Source of the DNA: JBDHWG01 sp046328505
Lineage (GTDB): Bacteria > Chloroflexota > Anaerolineae > Epilineales > JAHCIE01
NCBI GenBank assembly: GCA_046328505.1
Contig: JAXLWL010000002.1
Coordinates: forward strand, 1,240,001 to 1,304,000
DNA length: 64,000 nt
Direction of reading: 5' to 3'
Shown piece after piece: positions 26,137-34,523 of this stretch; within the stretch, counting starts at the first letter, position 1, and the number at the start of each line of letters is the position of its first letter. Position numbers and translations under genes: made by a program. Below the pieces are notes generated by a model. The model was not told the origin of the DNA, searched no databases, and saw only the letters and a program-made list of their open reading frames with translations.

Positions 26137-27408
26137 TTACTTTCCAGGGAAGGCCGGCTTCCCGTTCACGGTGATGGTGCAGATCTTGGCCAGCGCCTTA
26201 GCCTTCAGCTCCGGCGGAACCTGCGCGTAGCCCAGGTCGTGGTTGATCTTCTGCCCATCGGTTTCAGCCCACCACAACATGCGCGTCAGCGCCGTCGCGA
26301 CGGCCTCGTCCTTTAGGTTCTGGTAGACCAGGAGCCAGGTCGGGGTGGAGATGGGGTACGAAGTATCGCCAGCCGCGTCGATGATCGAGAAGCGCAGATC
26401 GTCGGGAACGTTCGAGATCGAGTTCGCCATCGCCGCCTCGACGGAAGCGAGGGAGGGGGTCACGAACTTGCCGGCCTTGTTCTTGATATTCGCCATCGGC
26501 ATCTTGTTCTGCTCGGCGTAAATCTGCTCGACATAGCCGACCGAGTTCGGGTTGTTCTTGATCTCACCCGCGACGCCGGCGTTGCCCTGCGCGCCGAGGC
26601 CGGTCGGCCAGTTGACCGTCGTGCCCGCGCCTACCTTGCTCTTCCAATCCGGGTTGGCGGCAGACAGCCAGGAGGTGAAGGCGTTGGTGGTGCCGGAGCC
26701 ATCCGAGCGATGCACTGTCACGATGGGCGTGTCAGGCAGCGTAACACCCGGGTTTTCAGCCGCAATCTTGGGATCGTTCCAGTTGGTAATCGTGCCGAGC
26801 ATCATGCCGCCGACCGTGTCAGCCGACAGGTTGAGCGGCTGAGTGATACCCTCGACGTTGTATGTCACCACGACCGCGCCGAACGCCGTCGGGATGTGCA
26901 GCACTGCGCCGTTCTTGTCGACAGCCGTTTTGAGCTGGGCATCGGTCATCGGCGCGTCGGAGGCGCCGAAGTTGACCGTGTTTTCGGTGAACTGCGTGAT
27001 GCCCGCGCCCGAGCCGACACCCTGGTAGTTGACCTTGACGTTGGTCAGCTTATTGTAATCGGAGAACCAACGGGTGTAAAGCGGCTGAGGGAACGTCGCG
27101 CCCGCGCCGGTGAGCGAGCCGGCCTCACCCTGGTACGGGCCGCTGATGGTGGCGTTCACGTTGCACGCGCCGCCACTCGCGGCGGGCGCTGTCGTTGCGG
27201 CAGCCTTAGCGGCGGCGGTCGGCTGAGCGGCAGCTTTCGGAGCCTCGGTAGGCGCCGCGGCCTTAGGCGCAGCCGTTGGCTGGGCGGCGGGCGCCGTCGT
27301 CGGCGCAGCGGACTGCCCTGTCGTGGAGCCGCCGCCGCATGCCGCGACCACCGCGGCCAGGGCGACGACGAGCAGCACAACTGCGGCTCGGGTTACATTG
27401 CGATGCAT
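26137..27408 (-). CDS. pstS: Phosphate-binding lipoprotein PstS
   Basis: 423 residues. The signal peptide ends in a lipobox (ALAAVVAAC, Cys at about 24), followed by an Ala/Pro/Thr/Lys-rich linker up to about residue 80. The PstS fold starts at GSLTGAGATFPQPLYTRWF, with the phosphate-binding loops GVGSGAGITQF, FGASDAPM and VHRSDGSGTTNAF. It captures phosphate outside the membrane for PstCA. AGAGGAG lies 6-7 bases before the ATG. It is the first transporter gene after the two small paralogous genes. Confidence 0.96.
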   Translation of the reverse strand: MHRNVTRAAVVLLVVALAAVVAACGGGSTTGQSAAPTTAPAAQPTAAPKAAAPTEAPKAAAQPTAAAKAAATTAPAASGGACNVNATISGPYQGEAGSLTGAGATFPQPLYTRWFSDYNKLTNVKVNYQGVGSGAGITQFTENTVNFGASDAPMTDAQLKTAVDKNGAVLHIPTAFGAVVVTYNVEGITQPLNLSADTVGGMMLGTITNWNDPKIAAENPGVTLPDTPIVTVHRSDGSGTTNAFTSWLSAANPDWKSKVGAGTTVNWPTGLGAQGNAGVAGEIKNNPNSVGYVEQIYAEQNKMPMANIKNKAGKFVTPSLASVEAAMANSISNVPDDLRFSIIDAAGDTSYPISTPTWLLVYQNLKDEAVATALTRMLWWAETDGQKINHDLGYAQVPPELKAKALAKICTITVNGKPAFPGK

Positions 27409-27482
27409 GAGAGTTTCTCCTCTGTCCTGAATGTTAATCTATCACGATCGCCTGAAAGGGCGTTCGTTTCCAAAAGTGGTGA

Positions 27483-27746
27483 TCAGTATTGATCGAAATC
27501 GGCCAGCAGCCAGCTGCAGTGCCAGTTTTGCTGCTCAATCAAGTCACGTACCACAACACTGTCGGCAACGCTGACCAAATTGAGCTCGCCGCGTCGGCGC
27601 AGAACGAAGTGGTACGTGAGCTGAGAGGCGGAATGCGTCCACCAGGTGGGCCGAACATAAATCGGGGGATCAACCGCCCATCCGTCTTGCAAGGCCAGCA
27701 GAAGCTCGTTGTACTGCCGATCCACCATCGCCATCTGCGCGGCCAT
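27483..27746 (-). CDS. Small protein of unknown function, paralogue B, upstream of pstS
   Basis: 87 residues, no signal peptide or membrane segment, acidic and Trp-rich. It shares a core with the preceding gene: L-Q-D-GWAVD-P-P-I-Y, then LTYHFVLRRRGELNLVSVAD, compared with L-E-E-GWAID-G-P-V-Y and FHFITWYGRTPRVVSVAD. AGGAGG lies 6 bases before its ATG, so translation is well supported. It is 18 bp after its paralogue and 74 bp before pstS, within the predicted Pho regulon transcript. I recognise no family. A role in phosphate starvation is inferred from position only. Confidence 0.75.
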   Translation of the reverse strand: MAAQMAMVDRQYNELLLALQDGWAVDPPIYVRPTWWTHSASQLTYHFVLRRRGELNLVSVADSVVVRDLIEQQNWHCSWLLADFDQY

Positions 27747-27764
27747 ACAATCCTCCTGGATGCG

Positions 27765-28028
27765 CTACGACTCTTCGACTTCGAGCATCTGCTCGGCCAG
27801 GAAGCGCTGCACCTCGGGCGCATCAGCTACCGAGACCACCCGGGGCGTGCGGCCATACCACGTAATGAAGTGGAATATGACACGACCGCGCTTGCGGTCC
27901 TCGGTGCGATACACAGGCCCATCGATAGCCCACCCTTCCTCGAGGTGAACGTGCAGCTCAGGCAGCCCTACGACGGGCGAGGACACGGGGGAGCGAGATG
28001 TGTGCTTCAGAGACGTTTGTAGGCCCAT
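27765..28028 (-). CDS. Small protein of unknown function, paralogue A, first gene of the pst operon
   Basis: 87 residues. The first 20 are polar (Ser/Thr/Lys) and not shared; the remainder is the same domain as the next gene, with EEGWAIDGPVY, FHFITW and RVVSVADAPEVQRFLAEQ. The probable fold is a small alpha/beta domain of about 60 residues. AAGGAG is 8 bases before the ATG. The gene follows a long leader (about 150 bases) from a Pho-box promoter, so it should be the first protein made when phosphate is scarce. Function unknown. Confidence 0.75.
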   Translation of the reverse strand: MGLQTSLKHTSRSPVSSPVVGLPELHVHLEEGWAIDGPVYRTEDRKRGRVIFHFITWYGRTPRVVSVADAPEVQRFLAEQMLEVEES

Positions 28029-28111
28029 TTGGCCTGCTCCTTCTGGCGTCCCTCCACGGCCTCAACGGGGACCGTCCTCCTCGCAGCACTGCTCAGACAC
28101 AAGGACGCCCA

Positions 28112-28139
28112 GGGTGGGCGGCGACCGAAACACCCACCC
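28112..28139. promoter_or_regulatory. Hairpin in the long leader of the pst operon
   Basis: GGGTGGG (28112-28118) and CCCACCC (28133-28139) can pair over 7 GC-rich bases around a 14-base loop. The element lies between the predicted transcript start (near 28181) and the first start codon at 28028. It could affect stability or translation of the leader. No known riboswitch is recognised. Confidence 0.35.
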
Positions 28140-28187
28140 CAGGCGGCAGAGGAGGAGAGGGACGCTCGCGCGTTTGGCCTCACCATC

Positions 28188-28262
28188 AGTTTACAGTCTG
28201 GTATTTAATTGCCAGTTAACTCAATGTTAGATCGATGCTAAATACATGTTAAGGGGATTTAA
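28188..28262 (-). promoter_or_regulatory. Pho-box array and -10 element of the pst operon
   Basis: On the minus strand six TTAACA-like hexamers follow one another at steps of 10, 11, 11, 11 and 11 bases: TTAAAT (28257-28262), TTAACA (28247-28252), TTAGCA (28236-28241), CTAACA (28225-28230), TTAACT (28214-28219) and TTAAAT (28203-28208). Nine bases further is TAAACT (28188-28193), a possible -10 with no -35. Tandem TT(A/C)ACA hexamers with 11-base period are the binding pattern of PhoP/PhoB-type regulators. The array lies in the AT-rich gap after phoR and points to the small paralogous genes and pst. Confidence 0.75.
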
Positions 28263-28271
28263 CACAAGAGG

Positions 28272-29450
28272 TCAGGCTTCGGGCAGCGTGAAGTAGAATC
28301 TTGCCCCCTGGCCCTCGACGCTGGACACCCAGATCTCGCCCCCATGCGCCTCGACGATGTGACGCGCGATCGCCAGCCCCAGGCCCGCGCCCATGCCCGT
28401 ACCGCGCTCGCGAGCGCGGTCTACCTTGAAGAAGCGCTCGAAAACCCGGGGCAGATCGGCCGAAGCGATGCCCGGCCCCTGATCCGCAACGCCAAACACG
28501 ACGTCGCCGGTCTGCACGTGGCTGTCGCTCGCCGGGAAATCGGCAGCGCGCCAGACGATCACTGTGATGGACATGTGGGCACGCGAGTACTTTATCGCAT
28601 TGTCGAGTAGGTTGGTGAGAACGCGGACGATCTTGTCGGCGTCGGCCAGCACCCGAATCTGATCGTCGACGTGCGCCACGATGGTGATATCGCGGGACTG
28701 CGCCTGAGGCATCAGACGCGTGATGGCCGTCTCCACAAGCTCGGCAGCGGCCATCGGCGCGAGGCGTATGACCATCCGCCCGTCCTCGATCTGGCTCAGG
28801 TCCAGCATGTCGGTGACGAGCTGGCGCAACGCGGTAACCTCAGAAACGATTGTGGCCACCAGCGGGCGCTCAGGGCCGTTGGCGGCCTCGGTCGCCTGAA
28901 GTGTCTCACACAGCAAGCCCAAGGACGTGAGGGGAGTGCGCAGCTCGTGGGAGATGTTGGCGACAAAGTCGCGCCGCGCGCGCTGCAAACGGTGCAGCTC
29001 GGTTACGTCGCGAAATGTGACGGCGATGTCGCTGCTGCCGTTGACGATGGTGACGTCGTAGCCTCGCCCCTTCAGGCTGAGCGGCACGGTGCGCGAACGG
29101 CCGTCGGCCGCGGTCTCCATGAGGGTGTGGTTCAGGTCGGCGTCGCGGACGACCTCCAGGATCTGGCGGCCGACAGGGTTGCCGAACATGCGCTCCGCGG
29201 AGGGGTTGGCTTCGACGACGGTACGCTGCGCGTTGACGAGCAGAATCGGATCCGTCGTGGCCGCTTCGATCTGGCGCTGCCGTCTCGCCAGATCCTCGAC
29301 GCGTGCCGTCAGTTCCGCCTGCTCGCGCTGAAGCTCCCGGGCGCGCATTTCCGCCGCTAAGGCGTCTTCCCGCGCTCGACGGGCGCGCAGCCAGAACCAG
29401 GCGCACGCGGCGGCCGCGACGAGCAAGAGCAGCCAGCCCCACAACTGCAC
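28272..29450 (-). CDS. phoR: Phosphate-regulon sensor histidine kinase PhoR
   Basis: 392 residues. One N-terminal membrane helix (about residues 3-20), a coiled-coil stretch, a PAS domain (about 62-155), the phosphoacceptor motif FVANISHELRTPL with His at about 168, and a HATPase domain with LLDNAIKYS, DQGPGIA and GAGLGLAIARHIVEAHGG. This is the PhoR layout without an extracytoplasmic sensor, as expected for a kinase controlled through Pst and PhoU. It starts with GTG at 29448-29450, three bases after the phoB stop. Confidence 0.92.
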   Translation of the reverse strand: MQLWGWLLLLVAAAACAWFWLRARRAREDALAAEMRARELQREQAELTARVEDLARRQRQIEAATTDPILLVNAQRTVVEANPSAERMFGNPVGRQILEVVRDADLNHTLMETAADGRSRTVPLSLKGRGYDVTIVNGSSDIAVTFRDVTELHRLQRARRDFVANISHELRTPLTSLGLLCETLQATEAANGPERPLVATIVSEVTALRQLVTDMLDLSQIEDGRMVIRLAPMAAAELVETAITRLMPQAQSRDITIVAHVDDQIRVLADADKIVRVLTNLLDNAIKYSRAHMSITVIVWRAADFPASDSHVQTGDVVFGVADQGPGIASADLPRVFERFFKVDRARERGTGMGAGLGLAIARHIVEAHGGEIWVSSVEGQGARFYFTLPEA

Positions 29451-29453
29451 AGC

Positions 29454-30128
29454 TCAGGCCTCGAAGCGATAGCCGATGCCGCGCACAGTCTGAATGCGCT
29501 GCGGGTTCGACGGATCGTCCTCGATCTTCTCGCGTAGCCAGCGTATATGCACGTCGATCGTGCGGTTGGTGTCGCCGACGTAGTCGTAGCCCCACACGCG
29601 CTCGAGCAGGAACTCGCGCGAGAGGACCATGCCCTGGTTGCGCATGAGCTCGGCCAGCAGATTGAACTCCTTATGGCGCAGGTTGAGCTCATGCCCGTTC
29701 AGCGTCGCACGGCGGCTAATCAGATCCAGCGTGAGTCCACCCGCTTCCAGGCGCTCGACGCGGCGGGTTGGTGCGCGGCGCAGCACGGCGCGTACTCGCG
29801 CCATCAGTTCACCGGAGCTGAAAGGCTTGGTCACGTAATCGTCGGCGCCGCTTTCTAGCCCGACGATTCGGTCCACTTCCCCGCTCCGCGCGGTCAGCAT
29901 GATAATCGGCGTCTCGGCTTCCTGCCGCACCGCGCGTGCGACTGACAGACCATCGAGGCGCGGCAGCATCAGATCCAGGATGATCAGGTCCGGCTCGGCA
30001 TCCCGCGCCAGCGTCAACCCGGCGATGCCGTCGGATGCCGAGACGATGTCGTAGCCTTCGCGCGTAAGGCTCATCTCCAACGCTTGCTGGAGCACCGGGT
30101 CATCTTCGATGACCAGGATCTTCGTCAT
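29454..30128 (-). CDS. phoB: Phosphate-regulon response regulator PhoB/PhoP
   Basis: 224 residues from the ATG at 30126-30128 (GGAG at 7 bases; a start 11 codons upstream is rejected because it overlaps the end of murQ). The receiver domain has acidic EDD at 8-10, phospho-acceptor Asp about 52 (LIILDLMLP), and conserved Thr and Lys (LTARS, YVTKPF). The winged-helix domain ends RTIDVHIRWLREKIEDDP...TVRGIGYRFEA, OmpR/PhoB type. It is the obvious candidate to bind the Pho-box array. It lies 29 bp after murQ, so part of its expression may come from the peptidoglycan-recycling operon. Confidence 0.93.
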   Translation of the reverse strand: MTKILVIEDDPVLQQALEMSLTREGYDIVSASDGIAGLTLARDAEPDLIILDLMLPRLDGLSVARAVRQEAETPIIMLTARSGEVDRIVGLESGADDYVTKPFSSGELMARVRAVLRRAPTRRVERLEAGGLTLDLISRRATLNGHELNLRHKEFNLLAELMRNQGMVLSREFLLERVWGYDYVGDTNRTIDVHIRWLREKIEDDPSNPQRIQTVRGIGYRFEA

Positions 30129-30157
30129 AGCGACTCCGGTTGCGGGATGTGAGAGGT

Positions 30158-31072
30158 TCAAGAATGCTGGCCTTGCTTCTGTTCGGCTGCGCGCCGCACG
30201 TAGCCACCCGCCGCCCTGAGGCGATCCCGCGCTTCCTCGGCGCTCACGTTGGCCAGAAGCATCACGACCGCGACCTTTACGTCGTAGTCGGCCTCTGCCA
30301 GAGCTGTATCAGCGGTGACAGGATCGACTTTGGCGACGCTCATGAGAATTCTTCTGGCGCGATGGCGCAGCTTGCTGTTGACCGCCTTCACGTCGACCAT
30401 CTGGTTGCTGTACACCTTGCCCAGGCGGATGAATGTCGCAGTGGTCAACGTGTTCAGCACCATCTTCTGCGCCGTACCCGCCTTCATGCGCGTCGCGCCC
30501 GTGACAACTTCCGGCCCCGTCAGCGTCGCGATGGTGACGTCGGCCACCTCGTGCATAGGTGTCGCCCGATTGTTGACGATGCCAATCGCGGCTGCTCCCC
30601 GCGCCTTCGCCTCCCGCATGGCGGAGAGGACGTACGGCGTCCGGCCACTCGCGGCCACGCCGATGACCGCGTCATCGGGGCCTACCTCAATCTGATCAAT
30701 CGCGCGGCGTGCGGCGTCAGTGTCGTCCTCCGCGCCTTCCACCGAGTGGAACATCGCTTGCTCGCCGCCCGCGAGGAGGATGCGAATGCGATCCTCGGGG
30801 ACGCCGAAGCTCGGCACGCACTCCATCGCGTCCATCGCGGCGATGCGCCCACTCGTTCCAGCGCCGACGTAGATCAGGCGTCCGCCGCGCCTCATTCGCT
30901 CGACGATGACGTCGACCGCCTCGGCGATCTTGGGCAACTCGGTGCGCACGGCATGCGCCACGCGCGCGTCTTCGAGGTTGATGACCGACACAATCTCGGC
31001 CGACGAACGCTTATCCAGGTCCTGACTGGCCGGGTTGTCCTGTTCGGTCGTAAGTTGAGCTAGATCCTCCAT
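30158..31072 (-). CDS. murQ: N-acetylmuramic acid 6-phosphate etherase
   Basis: 304 residues from the ATG at 31070-31072, behind GAGGTG. SIS-domain protein with GRLIYVGAGTSGRIAAMDAMEC, HSVEGAEDD, VIGVAASGRTPYV and GATRMKAGTAQKMVLN, all MurQ signatures. It removes the lactyl ether from MurNAc-6-P to give GlcNAc-6-P and D-lactate in the cytosol. It uses the product of AnmK, encoded two genes upstream. Confidence 0.95.
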   Translation of the reverse strand: MEDLAQLTTEQDNPASQDLDKRSSAEIVSVINLEDARVAHAVRTELPKIAEAVDVIVERMRRGGRLIYVGAGTSGRIAAMDAMECVPSFGVPEDRIRILLAGGEQAMFHSVEGAEDDTDAARRAIDQIEVGPDDAVIGVAASGRTPYVLSAMREAKARGAAAIGIVNNRATPMHEVADVTIATLTGPEVVTGATRMKAGTAQKMVLNTLTTATFIRLGKVYSNQMVDVKAVNSKLRHRARRILMSVAKVDPVTADTALAEADYDVKVAVVMLLANVSAEEARDRLRAAGGYVRRAAEQKQGQHS

Positions 31073-31103
31073 GATTTTCACCTCTTGCAGCAGTCCAGGG
31101 CGC

Positions 31104-33335
31104 TCACGGCGCACCTTCCTTCAATTGTAGATTAATCGATTTCGTCGAAAAACTCAATGTCCGGCCGTCTTGCACGCCAAAATCCAGCGGCCGGTAGTTC
31201 CCGGCTTCCAGGGCGAGCGTAATCGTCTGCTCGCCCGGCTTCAGCGTGAGCGGCACCTCCGTCGTCTGATCCACCGCCACGTCCACAGTCGTGTCAAGGT
31301 CGCCGACCGTCACGCGCAGCCGTCCGTGCTGCCCTGACCCGTTGGGCGCGTCGGCGTCGTGGAGCGAGGCGGGCGTAATCTGGAGCACGGCCTGCTGCTC
31401 ATCGGGCGAGATCACTGCCAGCGTGGCCGGCGAGCGCGCCCAGCGCCACTGATCCTCCCGGGTCTCCCAGTTGTCGCGTAGCTCCAGGGTCGTGGCGATG
31501 GGCGCTGCCTCAGCGGGCGGCGGCACGCGATAGACGGTGGTCAGGTCGTCGTCGACGATGGGCGTGGCGTCCGGGAAGCCGGCCTTGACGAAGCTGCGGG
31601 CCAGCTTGTCGGCGGCCGAGCCGGGCTTGTACTCCGAGTACCATTTCTGGGGCTTGTGCTGGACCAGATAGCGATAGCCATTCTGCGCCAGCTCGTACTG
31701 CGCGTTGATATAGCAGCTCCGCGCCTCACCGTTCACCTGGATGTCCTCCGTCTTGGCGTCGGTCGAGTACCAGCACGGAAACAGAGGGTGTTGCGGGTAG
31801 ACGTAGGAGACGTAGCCGCCGGCGATACCCTTCCCATGAATGGTCTGGAACACCTGGTACGGCGCGCCGAACTCCGTGCCGGACGCGTCCTGCCGCGGCT
31901 TGTGGGGCAGGTCGAAGACGCCGTACATCTCCGGGTCCTGGGCAATCTGCTTGTAGAAGGTCGGCACCTCGCGCAGGTCCTGCTGCGGCCACGGGTGCGG
32001 CCAGGCTTCGAGCAAGATGAGCCCAATCGCCACGGCGACGATGGGGTAGCGCCAGCGCGGCCAGCGCTGGACCAGCCATGCCAGGCCGAAGCTCGCCGCC
32101 ACGGCGAATGCCACGAACCCGATCATTATAAACCGGCCGGGCGTGCGCATGAACGCCAGGCCAGGCAGCTCGCTAATGAGCGCGTACGGGAGGATGATGG
32201 GCAGATGATACTTGGTGAACTCGCTTTGCCCGAGCCACTTCACGTCTGGGCCGAGTGCGAGCAGCGCGCAGAAAGCCGTGAACGCAACCCAGGGCCACGC
32301 GCGGCGCGCATTCCTGAGCAGCGCGATCGCCGACAGGACAAGCCCGGTGTAAGCCAGGGTCAGGGCCGTCTCGATATTAGGGCCAACGTTGTGGGCACGT
32401 AGAAAGTCGCCGACGGAGTCCCCGAACAGGGCGCTAAACTGGCTGGGGAGCAGCAGCTCCGCCGCATCTGGCTGATGATAGAAAGACCAGATGCGGCGGT
32501 CGGACACCACGCCCTCACCCTGAGACGCACGAGCGATCACGACGAGGAAGGGGCCTACCAGTATCGCTGTTGTCGCCGCCAGCAGCGCTAGCCGGCGCAC
32601 AAGCTCCCCGCGCTGCTCGCGGTTCGCGCGCCAGAGCCAGACGAGGGAGAAGAACACGACGGCCAGCCCGGTGAGAATGAAATGCCAGCCGCCGTGGAAG
32701 ACCGTCAAGAGGAGCATGCCGGCGCCTGCCACCGCCCACCACCGGCTGCGCGCCAGGTCGAAGGTATGCACCAGGCAAAGCAGGGTCAGCGGCAGCAGCG
32801 CCAGAAACACCTTGTCGATGTGCATCGTCAGACCGCCGAGGATCATCGGCGAGGTCATCAGCATCACACCGGCGAAGAAGGACACAGCGCGGTCGAAGCG
32901 CAGCGCGCGCGCCAGCAGGTACATGGCGAAGCCGGTGATGGCCAGGGACAGAAGCAGAGCCCCATTGTACGCCGCTTCATTGCCCAGCCACCAGAACGGC
33001 AGCGCCAGAATTCCTGTCAGCGGGCCAGGGCTATGCGTCCAGAGGGTGACACCCTTGGGGTAGTAGAGCAGCGGGGCTTCGAAGAGCGGCTGATGGCCGA
33101 GGAACGCTTCCTTGGCGTGCCAAAGCACCCAGACGTTGAGAAGCGGGTCGGCGCCCGGCACACCAGCGATGCGCGTCGTGAAGTCGCGGATGATGGGCCA
33201 CGAGAGAGCCAGCGTGAGTGCGACGAAGCCCAACAGCGGCGCACCAATCTCCAGCCACGCATGGCGGAGGGTGGCGGAGACCCGCGACTGGCGTGCGCCC
33301 AGCGTTTCGATTTGGCGTGACGACGCGCTGGACAT
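31104..33335 (-). CDS. GT-C fold membrane protein (predicted lipid-linked sugar glycosyltransferase)
   Basis: 743 residues, about 12 hydrophobic segments up to residue 440, then a C-terminal soluble domain of about 300 residues that ends in a beta-rich region. An early external loop with GVPGADPLLNVWVLWHAKEAF and later LYYPKGVTLWTHSPGP resembles the acidic-loop region of GT-C enzymes. The sugar and acceptor cannot be told. It abuts the anmK stop directly (TAG followed by ATG) and ends 31 bp before murQ, so it is a true member of the cell-wall recycling operon. Confidence 0.75.
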   Translation of the reverse strand: MSSASSRQIETLGARQSRVSATLRHAWLEIGAPLLGFVALTLALSWPIIRDFTTRIAGVPGADPLLNVWVLWHAKEAFLGHQPLFEAPLLYYPKGVTLWTHSPGPLTGILALPFWWLGNEAAYNGALLLSLAITGFAMYLLARALRFDRAVSFFAGVMLMTSPMILGGLTMHIDKVFLALLPLTLLCLVHTFDLARSRWWAVAGAGMLLLTVFHGGWHFILTGLAVVFFSLVWLWRANREQRGELVRRLALLAATTAILVGPFLVVIARASQGEGVVSDRRIWSFYHQPDAAELLLPSQFSALFGDSVGDFLRAHNVGPNIETALTLAYTGLVLSAIALLRNARRAWPWVAFTAFCALLALGPDVKWLGQSEFTKYHLPIILPYALISELPGLAFMRTPGRFIMIGFVAFAVAASFGLAWLVQRWPRWRYPIVAVAIGLILLEAWPHPWPQQDLREVPTFYKQIAQDPEMYGVFDLPHKPRQDASGTEFGAPYQVFQTIHGKGIAGGYVSYVYPQHPLFPCWYSTDAKTEDIQVNGEARSCYINAQYELAQNGYRYLVQHKPQKWYSEYKPGSAADKLARSFVKAGFPDATPIVDDDLTTVYRVPPPAEAAPIATTLELRDNWETREDQWRWARSPATLAVISPDEQQAVLQITPASLHDADAPNGSGQHGRLRVTVGDLDTTVDVAVDQTTEVPLTLKPGEQTITLALEAGNYRPLDFGVQDGRTLSFSTKSINLQLKEGAP

Positions 33336-34523
33336 CTAGCTCGCCTGCTGTTCGCCGTAGAGGCGGCGCATGAGCGCGGCGAAGTTCGCGCCCGGCGTAA
33401 TGGAGCCGAGGACGCGCGCGCCGGCCGCGCCCGTAACACGCGCCAGAGCGCCGGGTCGATCATGGATCGTCTCGTACGCTAGGACCGCGAAGGCAATCGC
33501 CTCTTTGCCGTCCGCCGGCAGTCCCAGATTGTCGCTGCGCGTGACGCGGCTGTCGGGCAGTCGGTCCGCCAGCATGCGCATGAGGGTCGGGTTATCCGCC
33601 CCTCCGCCGCTGACAATGACTTCGTCCACCTGGCCGACAAAGCGAGCGTAGGCGTCCGCGATGGACTCGGCCGTGAACGCCGTCGCCGTCGCCACGACGT
33701 CCGCCGGCCGGAGGCCTCTGGCCATCGCTTGCTGCCACACCATCTCTCCGAACTGGCGGCCGAACTGCTCGCGGCCAGTGCTCTTGGGGATGGGGAGCGC
33801 GAAGTAAGGGTGGCGCATGAGCTCGGCCACTATCTCGGCGTCAGGCGTTCCCTGGGCTGCGAGCAGGCCGTCTCGGTCGAACGTCTGCGCGCCGTGGGTG
33901 GCGCGCAGCGTCGCGTCGTCGATAAGCATGTTGCCCGGTCCAGTGTCGAACGCAAATGCGTCTTCTGGCGCAGAACCGGCCGGTATGACCGTGACATTGG
34001 CGATACCGCCGATGTTTTGCAGCGCCCTCGTCAACCGCTCGTCGCGCAGAAGCAAGTAGTCCACATAGCCGACAAGCGGCGCGCCCTGCCCGCCGGCAGC
34101 CACGTCCCGCGTTCGAAAGTCTGACACCACCGTAACGCCGGTTCGTTCGGCAATGACAGACGGCTGACCAAGCTGGAGCGTCGACTTTACAGGGTCGTCC
34201 GGCCCCACGGCGTGCCACACCGTCTGCCCGTGAGAGCCAACGAGGTCAACCGCTTCCATGCTCAAGCCCGCCGCCGCTGCCGCCCGACGGGCCGCCTCCG
34301 CGAAACACTCGCCGATCTGAAAGTTGAGAGCGCACAGGAAGTCGACGCTGCTGCTTTCGGGGCGAAAGGCGCGGAAGATGGCGGCGTGCACATCCTCGGG
34401 CCAGGGAACGCCGACGAAGCTCAATGTGCGCGCGGTTAGATGGGGCGGCGCGCCGGTGACGTCCACGCACGCAGCGTCGATGGCGTCGGCCGAGGTACCG
34501 GAGATAAGGCCAATTACAATCAC
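33336..34523 (-). CDS. anmK: Anhydro-N-acetylmuramic acid kinase
   Basis: 395 residues. The N-terminal VIGLISGTSADAIDAACVDV is the AnmK signature (usually GTSxDGxD), with VGSHGQTVWH, LQLGQPSVIAERTGV, SDFRTRDVAAGGQGAPLV, QNIGGIANVTV, FDTGPGNMLID and VSGGGADNPTLM, matching the ASKHA kinase fold. It opens the 1,6-anhydro bond and phosphorylates anhydroMurNAc to MurNAc-6-P for MurQ. The GTG start overlaps the preceding stop (GTGA). Confidence 0.95.
   Translation of the reverse strand: MIVIGLISGTSADAIDAACVDVTGAPPHLTARTLSFVGVPWPEDVHAAIFRAFRPESSSVDFLCALNFQIGECFAEAARRAAAAAGLSMEAVDLVGSHGQTVWHAVGPDDPVKSTLQLGQPSVIAERTGVTVVSDFRTRDVAAGGQGAPLVGYVDYLLLRDERLTRALQNIGGIANVTVIPAGSAPEDAFAFDTGPGNMLIDDATLRATHGAQTFDRDGLLAAQGTPDAEIVAELMRHPYFALPIPKSTGREQFGRQFGEMVWQQAMARGLRPADVVATATAFTAESIADAYARFVGQVDEVIVSGGGADNPTLMRMLADRLPDSRVTRSDNLGLPADGKEAIAFAVLAYETIHDRPGALARVTGAAGARVLGSITPGANFAALMRRLYGEQQAS

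Noticed and set aside
27409..27482. A separate Pho box directly before pstS
   Set aside because: Only one TTAACA-like hexamer is present on the minus strand (in GATTAACATT), without 11-base repeats, so pstS is most likely read from the upstream array.
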